From: Actinobacteria bacterium IMCC26077
Lineage (GTDB): Bacteria; Actinomycetota; Actinomycetes; Nanopelagicales; Nanopelagicaceae
NCBI GenBank assembly: GCA_002284915.1
Contig: CP015606.1
Coordinates: 930,001 to 994,000, forward strand
Reading direction: 5' to 3'
Length of the DNA stretch: 64,000 nt
Under the pieces are notes generated by a model. The model was given only the letters and a program-made list of their open reading frames with translations. It did no database searches and was not told where the DNA came from. The translations under genes and the position numbers were made by a program. Positions within the stretch are counted from its first letter, which is position 1. Every line of letters begins with the position of its first letter. Positions 17,954 through 26,990 of this stretch are shown here, piece by piece.

Positions 17954-18464
17954 TCAATTTGGTGCCACGAGCAACCTGTGGCGCTGGGGTACGTAGTCGA
18001 CGGATCTGAGTGGAGCGCATCCACGCGTACATCGATACTCCCTTTGCCGATTCACCTGGGTACTTGGCGGCGCAATGCTTTTTGATTTGGCGCCCCATCC
18101 AAATGCCATCGAGCATGGAAATCAAAACGACCAGGTACATCACGAGCGTTGCAAAAACTTTAACTGTCACGCTCGGAAGTGCGGTAAGTAGGAGAACGAC
18201 CATCAATAATGGCAGGAAGAACTCGGCTATCGACCAACGCGAATCGACATAGTCGCGAGCAAATTTTCGGACTGGCCCTTTGTCGCGCTTTGGTAACGCC
18301 CGCTCATCACCCTTTAAGTAGAGCTGACGCATCTCTGTTCTGCGACGTCGCGCGTTTTCGCGCTCTGCCTTTTTCGCTTCCTTAGTGGCAGCTGGGGCAA
18401 GTGCCGGAGTGATTTTCTTCGCGTTTCGCTTTGGCGTCGGCTTATTCTTCTTCTCATCACTCAT
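17937..18464 (-). CDS. DUF3043 membrane protein
   Basis: A 175-aa actinobacteria-specific protein. It has a very basic N-terminus (Lys/Arg-rich to about residue 50), the hallmark block MRQLYLKGDERALP followed by RDKGPVRKFARDYVDSRW, two adjacent hydrophobic helices (about 80-125) and a basic C-terminus. It lies 12 bp after nadA with a good GGAGAG site, so the two are probably co-transcribed. The function of DUF3043 is unknown. Confidence 0.88.
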   Translation of the reverse strand: MSDEKKNKPTPKRNAKKITPALAPAATKEAKKAERENARRRRTEMRQLYLKGDERALPKRDKGPVRKFARDYVDSRWSIAEFFLPLLMVVLLLTALPSVTVKVFATLVMYLVVLISMLDGIWMGRQIKKHCAAKYPGESAKGVSMYAWMRSTQIRRLRTPAPQVARGTKLIKGVD

Positions 18465-18476
18465 GTGAATCTCTCC

Positions 18477-19619
18477 TTAAATGAGACTTAGCATTCGATC
18501 TAGGGCAACCCGAGCAAAATGGGCGGTACGTTCTGGAACTCTGATTTCGTTTACTACTCTACCTTCGACAAGCGACTCCATTGCCCAAACTAAATGGGGA
18601 AGATCTATTCGGTTCATCGTCGAGCAGTAGCACACAGATTTATCGAGGAAAACAATTTGCTTGTCAGGGTGCTGCTGCGCCAAACGTTTGACGAGGTTGA
18701 GTTCGGTGCCGATTGCCCATTTGCTACCTGCTGGAGATTTGCTCACTGTCTGGATGATCTGTTCCGTTGAACCAATGATGTCGGCATTGATAGCAACCTC
18801 ATGTTGGCACTCAGGGTGGACCATCACTTGTACTCCTGAAATTCGTGAACGAACTTCTCGGATTGAGTCGAGGGAGAATCGAGCATGGACGGAGCAGTGT
18901 CCGCGCCAGAGAATCATCTTGGCCTCTCGAATCTCGATATCGGTGAGTCCACCGCGAGGTTTCCATGGATTCCAGACAACACAATCCTCGAGAGCTAGGC
19001 CCATCTTGAGTACTGCGGTATTTCGTCCGAGATGCTGGTCGGGAAGAAAGAGCACTCTCTCACCCTTACTGAATGCCCATGTAAGCGTGGTGTGTGCATT
19101 GGATGATGTACATACTGTGCCATCGTGTTCACCAGTGAAGGCCTTTATCGCCGCGGATGAATTCATATACGTCACAGGTATAGTTTTTTCAGCGACACCC
19201 AGCTCTTCGAGAACGCGCCAACATTCGGCAACCTGTTCGTAGTTGGCCATATCTGCCATCGAACAACCGGCCGCTAGATCGGGGAGAATCACGCGCTGTT
19301 CAGATGAGGTGAGGATGTCAGCGCTCTCAGCCATGAAATGTACGCCGCAGAAGATGATGAAAGGTGCATCAGGTCGAGCAGCCGCATCTCGCGCCAGCTT
19401 GAATGAGTCACCCGTGACGTCGGCAAATTCGATTACCTCATCGCGTTGATAGTGGTGACCCAACACGAAAGCTCTGGAGCCTAACTCTGCTCGTGCGATT
19501 CGCGCGCGTTCCTGCAGCGCAGGGTCGCTTGCCTCTGGGAGATCGCCCGGACAGGAGACGCCGCGCTCGCTTGCAAGGTCGCTCCCGCGCCCCAAGAGAA
19601 GCAGGTCAGTGATACTCAT
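18477..19619 (-). CDS. nadA: Quinolinate synthase NadA
   Basis: A 380-aa [4Fe-4S] enzyme that condenses iminoaspartate with dihydroxyacetone phosphate to quinolinate in NAD synthesis. The three cluster cysteines are seen in IIFCGVHFMAE (about 111), DGTVCTSSNA (about 190) and VHPECQHEVA (about 280), and the substrate-contact motif GHHYQRDEV near residue 54 is intact. nadB and nadC are not in the window. It is divergently arranged with erpA, which encodes an Fe-S carrier, about 100 bp away, a sensible pairing for an Fe-S enzyme. Confidence 0.94.
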   Translation of the reverse strand: MSITDLLLLGRGSDLASERGVSCPGDLPEASDPALQERARIARAELGSRAFVLGHHYQRDEVIEFADVTGDSFKLARDAAARPDAPFIIFCGVHFMAESADILTSSEQRVILPDLAAGCSMADMANYEQVAECWRVLEELGVAEKTIPVTYMNSSAAIKAFTGEHDGTVCTSSNAHTTLTWAFSKGERVLFLPDQHLGRNTAVLKMGLALEDCVVWNPWKPRGGLTDIEIREAKMILWRGHCSVHARFSLDSIREVRSRISGVQVMVHPECQHEVAINADIIGSTEQIIQTVSKSPAGSKWAIGTELNLVKRLAQQHPDKQIVFLDKSVCYCSTMNRIDLPHLVWAMESLVEGRVVNEIRVPERTAHFARVALDRMLSLI

Positions 19620-19722
19620 ATCGCTATCTTCTCAGGTTTTGCGGTCAAACGCGCTCAGGGATAACTCATGTGGCAGGATAGGAAGTGAGCTAGGTAATAG
19701 CGGCAGGTAAAGGAGCCCGGAA

Positions 19723-20070
19723 ATGAGCGCTGAAGTAACGACGAGCGATGGCGTGGTCTTGTCTGATCAGGCTGCATCCAAGGTGAAGGCCTTACTCGAG
19801 CAAGAAGGTCGCGATGATTTACGACTGCGAATTGCAGTACAACCAGGTGGCTGCTCTGGTCTGCGCTACCAGCTCTATTTCGACGATCGCTCACTCGATG
19901 GTGACATCCTGAAGAACTTCGGCGGGGTCGAAGTTGTAACTGACAAGATGAGCTCGCCGTACTTGATGGGCGCAACGATTGATTTTGTCGACACTATCGA
20001 GAAGCAGGGATTCACTATCGATAACCCCAATGCCAGCGGTAGCTGTGCATGCGGTGATTCGTTCCACTAA
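19723..20070 (+). CDS. erpA: Iron-sulfur cluster insertion protein ErpA (A-type carrier)
   Basis: A 115-aa A-type carrier that delivers Fe-S clusters to apoenzymes. The three ligand cysteines are in QPGGCSGLRYQLYF (about 44) and the C-terminal GSCACGDSF (about 108 and 110). A strong AAAGGAG site lies upstream. Actinobacterial genomes keep this gene close to ctaC, as here, which fits supply of clusters to respiratory proteins such as the Rieske subunit, although nadA next door is an equally plausible client. Confidence 0.93.
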   Translation: MSAEVTTSDGVVLSDQAASKVKALLEQEGRDDLRLRIAVQPGGCSGLRYQLYFDDRSLDGDILKNFGGVEVVTDKMSSPYLMGATIDFVDTIEKQGFTIDNPNASGSCACGDSFH

Positions 20071-20088
20071 TCCCTACCTTCCTAACGA

Positions 20089-21072
20089 ATGACAATCCTC
20101 GTCACTGGTTCGGTGGCCACTGACTACATGATGACCTTTCCGGGTCGGATTGCAGATTCCATCGTGGTGGATTCACTCGAGAAGATTTCACTCTCATTTC
20201 TTGTCAATGATCTAGAAGTGCGTAGGGGCGGCACCGGCGCCAACATCTCCTTTGGGATGGGCGTACTCGGAGGTTCACCAATCCTGATCGCCGCAGTTGG
20301 TGAAGACTTCACTGACTACAACTCATGGCTCACTCGCCATGGTGTAGACACTTCGGAGATTTACATCTCGCAAACCCAGCTGACTGCGCGATTTACTGTC
20401 ACCACTGATCAGGCGCACAATCAAATTGCCTCGTTCTATCCAGGGGCGATGAGCGAAGCGCGCAATATTGAGCTCGGCCCAATCTTCGAACGACATCAGG
20501 GGATAGCGCTTGTGCTCATCGCGCCCGATGATCCGGATGCGATGCTCCGCCACACGGATGAATGTCGAGCCCATAAGGTTCCCTTCGCTGCGGACATCTC
20601 TCAAACGCTCGCAAGTCTCGATGGAGAGGCGATCAGAAACCTTCTAGTCGGCGCAAAGTACTCCTTCCTTAACGAATATGAGATGGCGCTGGCGATGCAG
20701 AAGACCGGCTGGGGGATGATTGACTTCCTCGATAACGTCGAAATTTGCATCACCACGTTGGGCGCGCGCGGCGCGCGAATCGAATCAGCATCCTTTCCAA
20801 CAATCGAAGTGGGCGTTGCTAAAGAACGTGCCAAAGTCGATCCCACAGGCATCGGAGATGCGTTTCGAGCAGGATTCATCTCGGCGCTAGCTTGGGGAGC
20901 TGAGCTTGAGCGGTGCGCTCAAGTTGGTTCCATGGTTGCGACCTACTGTTTAGAGACACAAGGCGGTCAGGAGTATCGATTTACGCGCGAACAGTTTCTT
21001 GAGCGTTTCGCAGAGAGCTACGGCAATTCCACCCGACAAGATTTGGAACAGCTCATTCCACGGAAGTTTTAG
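20089..21072 (+). CDS. PfkB-family carbohydrate kinase, adenosine-kinase-like
   Basis: A 327-aa ribokinase-fold enzyme. N-terminal GSVATDYMMTFPG and RRGGTGANISFGMGVLGG match the PfkB substrate-binding region; the C-terminal anion-hole/catalytic motif is DPTGIGDAFRAGFIS (about 250), with the catalytic Asp present although the usual GAGD reads GIGD. Position between erpA and ctaC matches the adenosine kinase AdoK of mycobacteria, so adenosine is a reasonable substrate. A TACCTT element 8 bases before the ATG suggests its own leaderless transcript. Confidence 0.85.
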   Translation: MTILVTGSVATDYMMTFPGRIADSIVVDSLEKISLSFLVNDLEVRRGGTGANISFGMGVLGGSPILIAAVGEDFTDYNSWLTRHGVDTSEIYISQTQLTARFTVTTDQAHNQIASFYPGAMSEARNIELGPIFERHQGIALVLIAPDDPDAMLRHTDECRAHKVPFAADISQTLASLDGEAIRNLLVGAKYSFLNEYEMALAMQKTGWGMIDFLDNVEICITTLGARGARIESASFPTIEVGVAKERAKVDPTGIGDAFRAGFISALAWGAELERCAQVGSMVATYCLETQGGQEYRFTREQFLERFAESYGNSTRQDLEQLIPRKF

Positions 21073-21288
21073 CTAACTCTTCTCGATATCGAAGCTGGTC
21101 TCGCTGATAATGGTGACGTGATTACCCGTCATGCGCGCCCAAGCGATCAAATCGCTCTTAGTCGCAGGGTCATCGGCCTTCAATGTGATGTGATCGCCTG
21201 GATTCATAGTTCGCACCGCTTTACTCAGTTGAATAATCGGTGTTGGACAGAGCGCTCCTAAACAATCTAAAACCAAGTTTTCGCCCAT
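21073..21288 (-). CDS. TusA-family sulfurtransferase
   Basis: A 71-aa TusA/SirA-like sulfur carrier with the active-site motif LDCLGALCPTPIIQL (the reactive cysteine is that of CPTP, about residue 13). The ATG at 21288 lies 10 bp beyond the stop of the cysteine-desulfurase-like gene on the same strand; upstream in-frame codons fall inside that gene and are ignored. The pair would pass persulfide sulfur from the desulfurase to TusA, for thiolation or molybdopterin-type pathways, if the desulfurase is active. Confidence 0.88.
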   Translation of the reverse strand: MGENLVLDCLGALCPTPIIQLSKAVRTMNPGDHITLKADDPATKSDLIAWARMTGNHVTIISETSFDIEKS

Positions 21289-21298
21289 CGCTACTTGA

Positions 21299-22405
21299 TC
21301 ACGCTCCCGCTTCGGTTCGTAACTGAGAGATGATTCCAGGCAAGAGCGCCAAGAATCGTTTGACATCGCTCTCCTGGACTCCATGCATCAACGAAATTCG
21401 AATATTGCCGTGGGTGAGTATTCCCATCGCTTGCAAGACATGGCTTGGCTCGATAGCCGATGCAACACAGGCCGAACCCGATGCAACTGCGAATCCTTCA
21501 CGCGCCAGAGCGTTCACTAAGCGTTCGCCCGAGATATTGAGAATTGAAACTGAGAGAATATGCGGCAGCGATTCTTCGCTTTTGCCACTGCCGGCAATAT
21601 CTACATCGGGGATTGTGCGCGCGATAACTTCACGCATCATGGTCGTTAAATTTCTGAGGCGCTCGGACTCGTTTTTTGAATCTGCGAGCCAGCCAGTTAG
21701 AGAAGCGGCGGCAGCAAGAACCAATGGCAGCGAGTAGGACTCTGGACTGCGCCGAGTTGTAGCGGTGGCAAGGGGATTAGCCCACCGGTGAGATTTGTTG
21801 ATCAGCATGACGCCCAGTCCGGAGGGTCCATCCCAACTCTTAGCGGGGAAGTCGGCAGTGCTCCAATAGTGAGGAAGACGAACAAGAGGACCAGAGGCGG
21901 AATAATCAATGTGTAGCTCTGCCTTCATGGCGCCAACTATCTGGCTGATCTCTTTCAGGTTTTGGCAGACGCCGGTTTCGATATTTGCCGACTGAATCGC
22001 GACGATTGAATCGCGCTCCACCTCTTCGAGAAGTTGATCATGATCGATCAGACCCGAATGAGAAACGCGAAGCGTGGCTGAACTTTTGGTGCGAGCAGCG
22101 AGTGCAAGAATCTCTTGTCGTTCCGTAGCCCCGACAATGAGCTTTCCCTCTGTAAAAGCGGGCATCCCTTGGAGCGCCATCGGGGAGATCAGAGCGGATT
22201 CGCCCCAAAACTCAAGCTCTGTGGGGTTCACCCCAAGGTGGCCGGCAATCTCCTCACGGGCCGCTTGGAGCAGGTGGCGAGAGTGCGCGCTCGCCTCCCC
22301 GAGACCACCTGGCTGAGCCCACCCCCGTTCAAAGGCAGCGAGGAGGACCGCTGCTCCGGCAGGGTGGAGTGGACGTTCGCCGTCGAATGCACCTGCTGTG
22401 ACCAT
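21299..22405 (-). CDS. Divergent cysteine desulfurase (class V aminotransferase fold)
   Basis: A 368-aa PLP-fold protein clearly related to NifS/IscS: it keeps the mobile-loop cysteine in ASGSACVASAIEPSHVLQAMGI (about 320) and the GPSGLGVMLI glycine-rich segment. By eye, however, key cofactor residues differ: the TEH motif reads ATERQE (His to Arg), the D-x-x-Q motif reads IDYSASG (Gln to Ala), and the PLP lysine block normally SAHKWGGP-like reads PAKSWDGP, with Lys one position early and Ser at the expected site. An in-frame TTG lies further upstream (22432), but GTG/ATG codons at 22411-22405 follow TACCGT and match family N-termini. It overlaps nothing and runs into tusA. Confidence 0.8.
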   Translation of the reverse strand: MVTAGAFDGERPLHPAGAAVLLAAFERGWAQPGGLGEASAHSRHLLQAAREEIAGHLGVNPTELEFWGESALISPMALQGMPAFTEGKLIVGATERQEILALAARTKSSATLRVSHSGLIDHDQLLEEVERDSIVAIQSANIETGVCQNLKEISQIVGAMKAELHIDYSASGPLVRLPHYWSTADFPAKSWDGPSGLGVMLINKSHRWANPLATATTRRSPESYSLPLVLAAAASLTGWLADSKNESERLRNLTTMMREVIARTIPDVDIAGSGKSEESLPHILSVSILNISGERLVNALAREGFAVASGSACVASAIEPSHVLQAMGILTHGNIRISLMHGVQESDVKRFLALLPGIISQLRTEAGA

Positions 22406-22469
22406 CACCACGGTACAGACGGTACTCGCCAACTCCTGGGTTGGCGAAAGGGGCGACTATCCTTGCCCT
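22406..22469. promoter_or_regulatory. Divergent promoter region of the desulfurase-like gene and ctaC
   Basis: On the plus strand TATCCT (22458-22463) is followed by 6 bases and the ctaC ATG at 22470. On the minus strand two TACCGT copies lie just ahead of the GTG-GTG-ATG start cluster of the desulfurase-like gene. Both genes look leaderless. Confidence 0.5.
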
Positions 22470-23285
22470 ATGGCAAAAGGAGCGCAGAAAATCGGGGAAA
22501 CCTCGAGCAACGGAGGTAGTCGCGTCCCCAATCGAGCGCGCGCAATCCTTCTAGCTCCGCTGATTTTTGCGCTTGCTGGGTGCTCCTCCGAGAAGTTGCC
22601 AGCGCTTGGTTTCCCACGTGGAGTGACAGATATCAATGACATCTCACTCTCGCTTTGGCAGGGAGCATGGATCGCTGCCTTCATCGTTGGAGCGATCACG
22701 GCAGTGTTGATTCTCTGGGCTGCTTTTCGTTATCGCGTAAAACGTCGGGCAAATGTAGGTGGGCCAGAGCAACTTCCTGAGCAAGTGAGTTATCACTTGC
22801 CGCTTGAAATCATCTACACCGTCGTTCCATTCATCATCGTTGCAGTGCTCTTTTATTTCACAGCTCGCGATCAATCGACGATTACCAAAATTTCCCCCGC
22901 CGGAGTCGCGGTTCATGAGATTGATGTCAACGCGATCCAATGGGCATGGCAGTTCACTTACCCAGAGGCAGAAGATAAAACGGTTACCGGCACGCCAGAA
23001 AAGCTTCCCACGATGTACTTGCCAGTTGGTGAACGCATTCGCATTAACCTGACAGCGTCTGATGTCGTGCATAGCATTTGGATTCCAGCATTCATGATGC
23101 AAATGCAAGCGCTTCCTTATGTGAAGAACCAATTCGAATTTACCGCTCAAAAAGAGGGTACCTACCCAGGATTCTGCAATATGCACTGCGGTCGGAATCA
23201 CTCTCAAATGCGTTTCACCGTAAAGGTTGTCTCTCCAGCTGAATACCAGAATTACATCAACGCACTTAAAGGTGGTGTCGCATGA
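22470..23285 (+). CDS. ctaC: Cytochrome c oxidase subunit II (CtaC), lipoprotein
   Basis: A 271-aa CuA-bearing subunit of the aa3 oxidase. It has a lipoprotein signal (LIFALAGC, cysteine about 37), two transmembrane helices (about 65-90 and 112-135) and an external cupredoxin domain. The CuA site shows [11 protein letters not shown] and [13 protein letters not shown] (about 230-245) with both Cys, the His and the Met; the residue between the cysteines that is usually Glu is Met here. The ATG at 22470 is chosen over an upstream ATG because a TATCCT box lies 6 bases before it. The stop overlaps the ctaD start (ATGA). Confidence 0.95.
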   Translation: MAKGAQKIGETSSNGGSRVPNRARAILLAPLIFALAGCSSEKLPALGFPRGVTDINDISLSLWQGAWIAAFIVGAITAVLILWAAFRYRVKRRANVGGPEQLPEQVSYHLPLEIIYTVVPFIIVAVLFYFTARDQSTITKISPAGVAVHEIDVNAIQWAWQFTYPEAEDKTVTGTPEKLPTMYLPVGERIRINLTASDVVHSIWIPAFMMQMQALPYVKNQFEFTAQKEGTYPGFCNMHCGRNHSQMRFTVKVVSPAEYQNYINALKGGVA

Positions 23286-24931
23286 CAACGTACGCCGAGC
23301 GCCCGACCGTAGCCCCGCTGCGACCGACCGAACCGCAAAGCAAAGGGCGATTGATCGTCAAATGGCTCACTACGACCGACCACAAGGTCATTGGGCATCT
23401 CTATCTGATCACCTCATTTATTTGGTTCCTCATCGGTGGGGTAATGGCGCTCTTTATGCGCGCCGAACTTGCTCGCCCAGGACTCCAATTCCTTAGCGTC
23501 GAGCAGTACAACCAGCTCTTCACGATGCACGGCATCATCATGCTCTTGATGTTTGCGACACCGTTATTCGTCGGCTTTGCTAACGAAATCATGCCGTTGC
23601 AGATTGGTGCGGCGGATGTCGCCTTCCCGCGCATGAACATGCTCTCGTATTGGCTCTATCTTTTCGGCGGCATCATGGCGATTGCTGGCTTCTTTACCCC
23701 TGGAGGAGCTCCCTCGTTTGGATGGACGGCCTATGCGCCACTTTCAAGCGCTGAATACTCACCAGGCATCGGCAGCGATCTCTGGATTGTGGGCCTTGCA
23801 ATCGGTGGTCTGGGAACTATTTTGGGTGGCGTCAATTTCATCACCACGATCTTTTGTATGCGCGCCCCTGGTATGACGATGTTCCGGATGTCGATCTTCA
23901 CGTGGAACGTCCTGCTCACCTCAATCTTGATTCTGCTCGCCTTCCCGCCGTTGGCGGCGGCGCTTCTTGGTCTAGAAGCTGATCGTCGATTTGGCGCGTT
24001 GATTTTCGAACCAGCAAACGGGGGAGCGATGCTCTGGCAGCATCTCTTCTGGTTCTTTGGCCACCCTGAGGTATACATCTTGGCGCTGCCCTTCTTTGGC
24101 ATCGTCAGCGAGATCCTTCCAGTCTTTAGTAGAAAACCGATTTTCGGCTACAAAGGTTTGATTGCTGCAACAATCGCAATTGCAGCGCTATCGGTTGCAG
24201 TCTGGGCGCATCACCTCTTCACAACTGGCCAAGTGCTCTTGCCGTTCTTCTCATTCATGACCTTCTTGATTGGCGTTCCGACAGGAGTGAAATTCTTCAA
24301 CTGGATTGGCACAATGTGGCGCGGCAATGTGCACATGGATACGCCCATGATTTGGTCGCTTGGGTTCCTCATTACCTTCCTCTTCGGTGGTTTGACCGGA
24401 ATCATCTTGGCAAGCCCTCCACTTGATTTTGCAGTTTCTGCCTCTTATTTCGTGGTGGCCCACTTCCACTACGTCATCTTTGGCACCGTAGTCTTCGCAA
24501 TGTTTGGTGGCTTCTACTTCTGGTGGCCGAAATTCACCGGACGAATGCTTAACGAAACTCTTGGCAAGATTCACTTCTGGACAGTGCTCATCGGCTTCCA
24601 CATGACCTTCCTCATCCAACATTGGCTAGGTATCGTGGGAATGCCACGTCGTTACGCGGATTACTTGGCAAGCGATGGCTTTACCGGAATGAATATGATC
24701 TCGACCGTTGGCGCATTCTTGCTCGCCTTCTCCACGATTCCATTCCTCTTGAACATTTGGATCACGCGAAACGCTCCGAAGGTCACCACTGATGATCCGT
24801 GGGGTTACGGTGGATCATTAGAGTGGGCGACAAGCTGCCCACCGCCTCGCCATAACTTCACTTCAATGCCGCGTATTCGAAGCGAACGCCCTGCATTTGA
24901 TCTCCATCATCCAGAAGTAACTGAGAAGTAA
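23282..24931 (+). CDS. ctaD: Cytochrome c oxidase subunit I (CtaD)
   Basis: A 549-aa twelve-helix catalytic subunit carrying haem a, haem a3 and CuB. Diagnostic segments are [12 protein letters not shown] near the N-terminus, [11 protein letters not shown] (haem a His), [14 protein letters not shown] (about 260, CuB His and cross-linked Tyr with E-x-x-x motif), HHLFTTG (CuB His pair) and [10 protein letters not shown] (a3/a His pair, about 390). It starts by ATGA overlap with ctaC and ends 21 bp before ctaF. It works with CtaE and the bc1 subunits encoded on the opposite strand as a supercomplex. Confidence 0.97.
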   Translation: MTTYAERPTVAPLRPTEPQSKGRLIVKWLTTTDHKVIGHLYLITSFIWFLIGGVMALFMRAELARPGLQFLSVEQYNQLFTMHGIIMLLMFATPLFVGFANEIMPLQIGAADVAFPRMNMLSYWLYLFGGIMAIAGFFTPGGAPSFGWTAYAPLSSAEYSPGIGSDLWIVGLAIGGLGTILGGVNFITTIFCMRAPGMTMFRMSIFTWNVLLTSILILLAFPPLAAALLGLEADRRFGALIFEPANGGAMLWQHLFWFFGHPEVYILALPFFGIVSEILPVFSRKPIFGYKGLIAATIAIAALSVAVWAHHLFTTGQVLLPFFSFMTFLIGVPTGVKFFNWIGTMWRGNVHMDTPMIWSLGFLITFLFGGLTGIILASPPLDFAVSASYFVVAHFHYVIFGTVVFAMFGGFYFWWPKFTGRMLNETLGKIHFWTVLIGFHMTFLIQHWLGIVGMPRRYADYLASDGFTGMNMISTVGAFLLAFSTIPFLLNIWITRNAPKVTTDDPWGYGGSLEWATSCPPPRHNFTSMPRIRSERPAFDLHHPEVTEK

Positions 24932-24952
24932 ATAAAGGCGAGGAGCGCAGAG

Positions 24953-25339
24953 ATGAAATTCGGTTGGCGTCTATTCGTAGGTATTTCGCTCTTCTACGGC
25001 ATTACTACGGTTATTTATGCGCTCTGGGCGAAAGAAGTTGTAGGAATAGTCGCGCTCATCCTCAGCACCTGTCTTGCAGCTCTTATCGGTTTCTATTTCT
25101 GGTTTACAGATCGGCGATTGGGTTCAACCCTTCCCGAAGATAATCTCGACGGCGAAATTGCCGATCGAGCTGGGGAGCAGGGTTTCTTTAGCCCACATTC
25201 TTGGTGGCCATTTGTCGTGGCTCTCTTTGCGACCATCACGGGATTGGGATTGATTCTGGGCTGGTGGATGACGTTAATTGGCGTAGCGGCACTTATGATT
25301 TCAATCATGGGTTGGTCCATGCAGTACGAGCGTCAGTAG
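24953..25339 (+). CDS. ctaF: Cytochrome c oxidase subunit IV (actinobacterial CtaF)
   Basis: A 128-aa membrane protein with four hydrophobic helices (about 5-25, 30-50, 80-98, 100-120) and the WWMTLIGVAALMISIMGW C-terminal motif of the actinobacterial small subunit. A GGCGAGGAGCGCAG ribosome-binding region lies ahead of the ATG and the gene follows ctaD in the same operon. It is not homologous to the E. coli CyoD type in detail. Its stop is 52 bp from the convergent qcrB stop; that gap shows no clear terminator. Confidence 0.88.
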   Translation: MKFGWRLFVGISLFYGITTVIYALWAKEVVGIVALILSTCLAALIGFYFWFTDRRLGSTLPEDNLDGEIADRAGEQGFFSPHSWWPFVVALFATITGLGLILGWWMTLIGVAALMISIMGWSMQYERQ

Positions 25340-25391
25340 ACCGACACTTTTCGTACATTTCGTCTCGGAATTACTGAAGCGAACTACCTTT

Positions 25392-26990
25392 TTAGTGGTG
25401 GCCACTTTCGATCGCTTTGACATCTTCGGCGGTGGGTTTGGCGATTTGCTCTCCAAGCAGCGCCTTGCTCAATCGGGAGCGCACCTTTGACTTTATGCCA
25501 CCTCGAGGGGCAACGCCGTTGGCGTCAGCGCCAGGAGCTTCCAATGGAGTTCGCTGTTCATGTTGTGTGAGCAGGTAGGCCTTCTCTGGAGAGATGGGCT
25601 CGTGAACTTCGATGTACTCACCATGCGGCAACATAACCAGGCGGCCGGTTTCGCGGCCATGGAGGACCAATTCGCGATCGTAACGTTGTAGTGAGAGACA
25701 GACTCGCTTGGTAATGATGTAGGCAAGCGGCGGTAGCAGGATGATGCTGATGCGCGTTCCCCACATGATTTGATTGATGCTCAGACTGAAGTGGGTTGCG
25801 ATGAGATCGTTACCGCCATTAATGAGCGCAACGACCATAAAGGTGAGCGACATAGCGCCAATTGCAGTTCGCGTGGGGGCGTTTCGCGGACGATCGAGGA
25901 GGTGATGCTCGCGCTTATCACCAGTAGCCCACGCTTCGATAAATGGATAGAGCGCCATTCCAGTGAAGATGATTCCGGGAAGAATCAAACCTGGTAGCAA
26001 GATGTTCCACGAGATCGTGTAACCAAATGCATGTGTCTCGAGAGGTGGCGACATTCGCACCAAGCCGTCGAGCCATCCCATGTACCAGTCTGGTTGCGAA
26101 CCGGCAGAGATCTGGGTTGGCGTGTAGGGGCCAAAGATCCAAATGGGGTTGATTTGAGCGAAAGCTCCCAGGAGCACAGTGACACCGAAGACGATGAAGA
26201 AGAATCCACCAGCCTTTGCCATATATACAGGCAGGAGCGGGTAGCCGACCACATTCTTCTCAGTACGACCAGGGCCTGGATATTGCGTGTGCTTTTGGTA
26301 CCAAACGAGCATCAAGTGGACCGTGATCAGCGCCAAGATAATTCCAGGAATGAGCAGGACGTGGACGGTATAGATACGCGGAATAAATAGCTCTCCCGGG
26401 AATTCACCACCAAAGGCGAAGAAGGCTAGATAGGTGCCAATCACCGGTAGAGCTTGAATGATTGCTTGGGCGATACGAATTCCGGTTCCAGAGAGGAGAT
26501 CGTCGGGAAGTGAATAACCTAAGAAGCCTTCGACGATGCCAAGGGTGAGTAGGGCTACGCCAAGGATCCAGTTGATCTCACGTGGCTTGCGGAAGGCACC
26601 GGTGAAGAAGACGCGGAGCAAGTGGGCGACCATCGCCGCAAGGAAGAGGAGCGCAGCCCAGTGGTGAACTTGGCGCATCAGCAGACCGCCGCGGACATCA
26701 AAGGAGATATGGAGCGTTGATTCATAAGCGGCAGACATCTTCACGCCATTGAGCGGAGTGTATGAGCCGTTGTAAATCAATTCTTCCTGCGAGGGTACAA
26801 ACCAAAAAGTAAGGAAGGTTCCTGAGAGCAACAAAATGATGAAGGAGTAGAGCGCAATTTCTCCCAACATGAACGACCAGTGATCAGGGAAGACCTTTTG
26901 AAGATTCTTCTTGACCCACTTAGCAGCACCTGTGCGCTCATCAACGAAATTGGCTACGCCACCAGCGATTTTCTCACGACGAGTTTTCAT
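25392..26990 (-). CDS. qcrB: Cytochrome b subunit of the bc1 complex (QcrB)
   Basis: A 532-aa cytochrome b of the respiratory bc1 complex. It has eight main helices with the haem histidines in QVHHWAALLFLAAMVAHLLRVFF (about 105-125; quoted in parts QVHHWAALLF and AHLLRVFF) and in YTVHVLLIPGIILALITVHL, the SGTGIRIAQAIIQALPVIG segment and the QWNF-type loop. A long soluble C-terminal tail after residue about 420 is typical of actinobacteria. It overlaps the qcrA stop by ATGA and is the last gene of ctaE-qcrC-qcrA-qcrB. Confidence 0.96.
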   Translation of the reverse strand: MKTRREKIAGGVANFVDERTGAAKWVKKNLQKVFPDHWSFMLGEIALYSFIILLLSGTFLTFWFVPSQEELIYNGSYTPLNGVKMSAAYESTLHISFDVRGGLLMRQVHHWAALLFLAAMVAHLLRVFFTGAFRKPREINWILGVALLTLGIVEGFLGYSLPDDLLSGTGIRIAQAIIQALPVIGTYLAFFAFGGEFPGELFIPRIYTVHVLLIPGIILALITVHLMLVWYQKHTQYPGPGRTEKNVVGYPLLPVYMAKAGGFFFIVFGVTVLLGAFAQINPIWIFGPYTPTQISAGSQPDWYMGWLDGLVRMSPPLETHAFGYTISWNILLPGLILPGIIFTGMALYPFIEAWATGDKREHHLLDRPRNAPTRTAIGAMSLTFMVVALINGGNDLIATHFSLSINQIMWGTRISIILLPPLAYIITKRVCLSLQRYDRELVLHGRETGRLVMLPHGEYIEVHEPISPEKAYLLTQHEQRTPLEAPGADANGVAPRGGIKSKVRSRLSKALLGEQIAKPTAEDVKAIESGHH

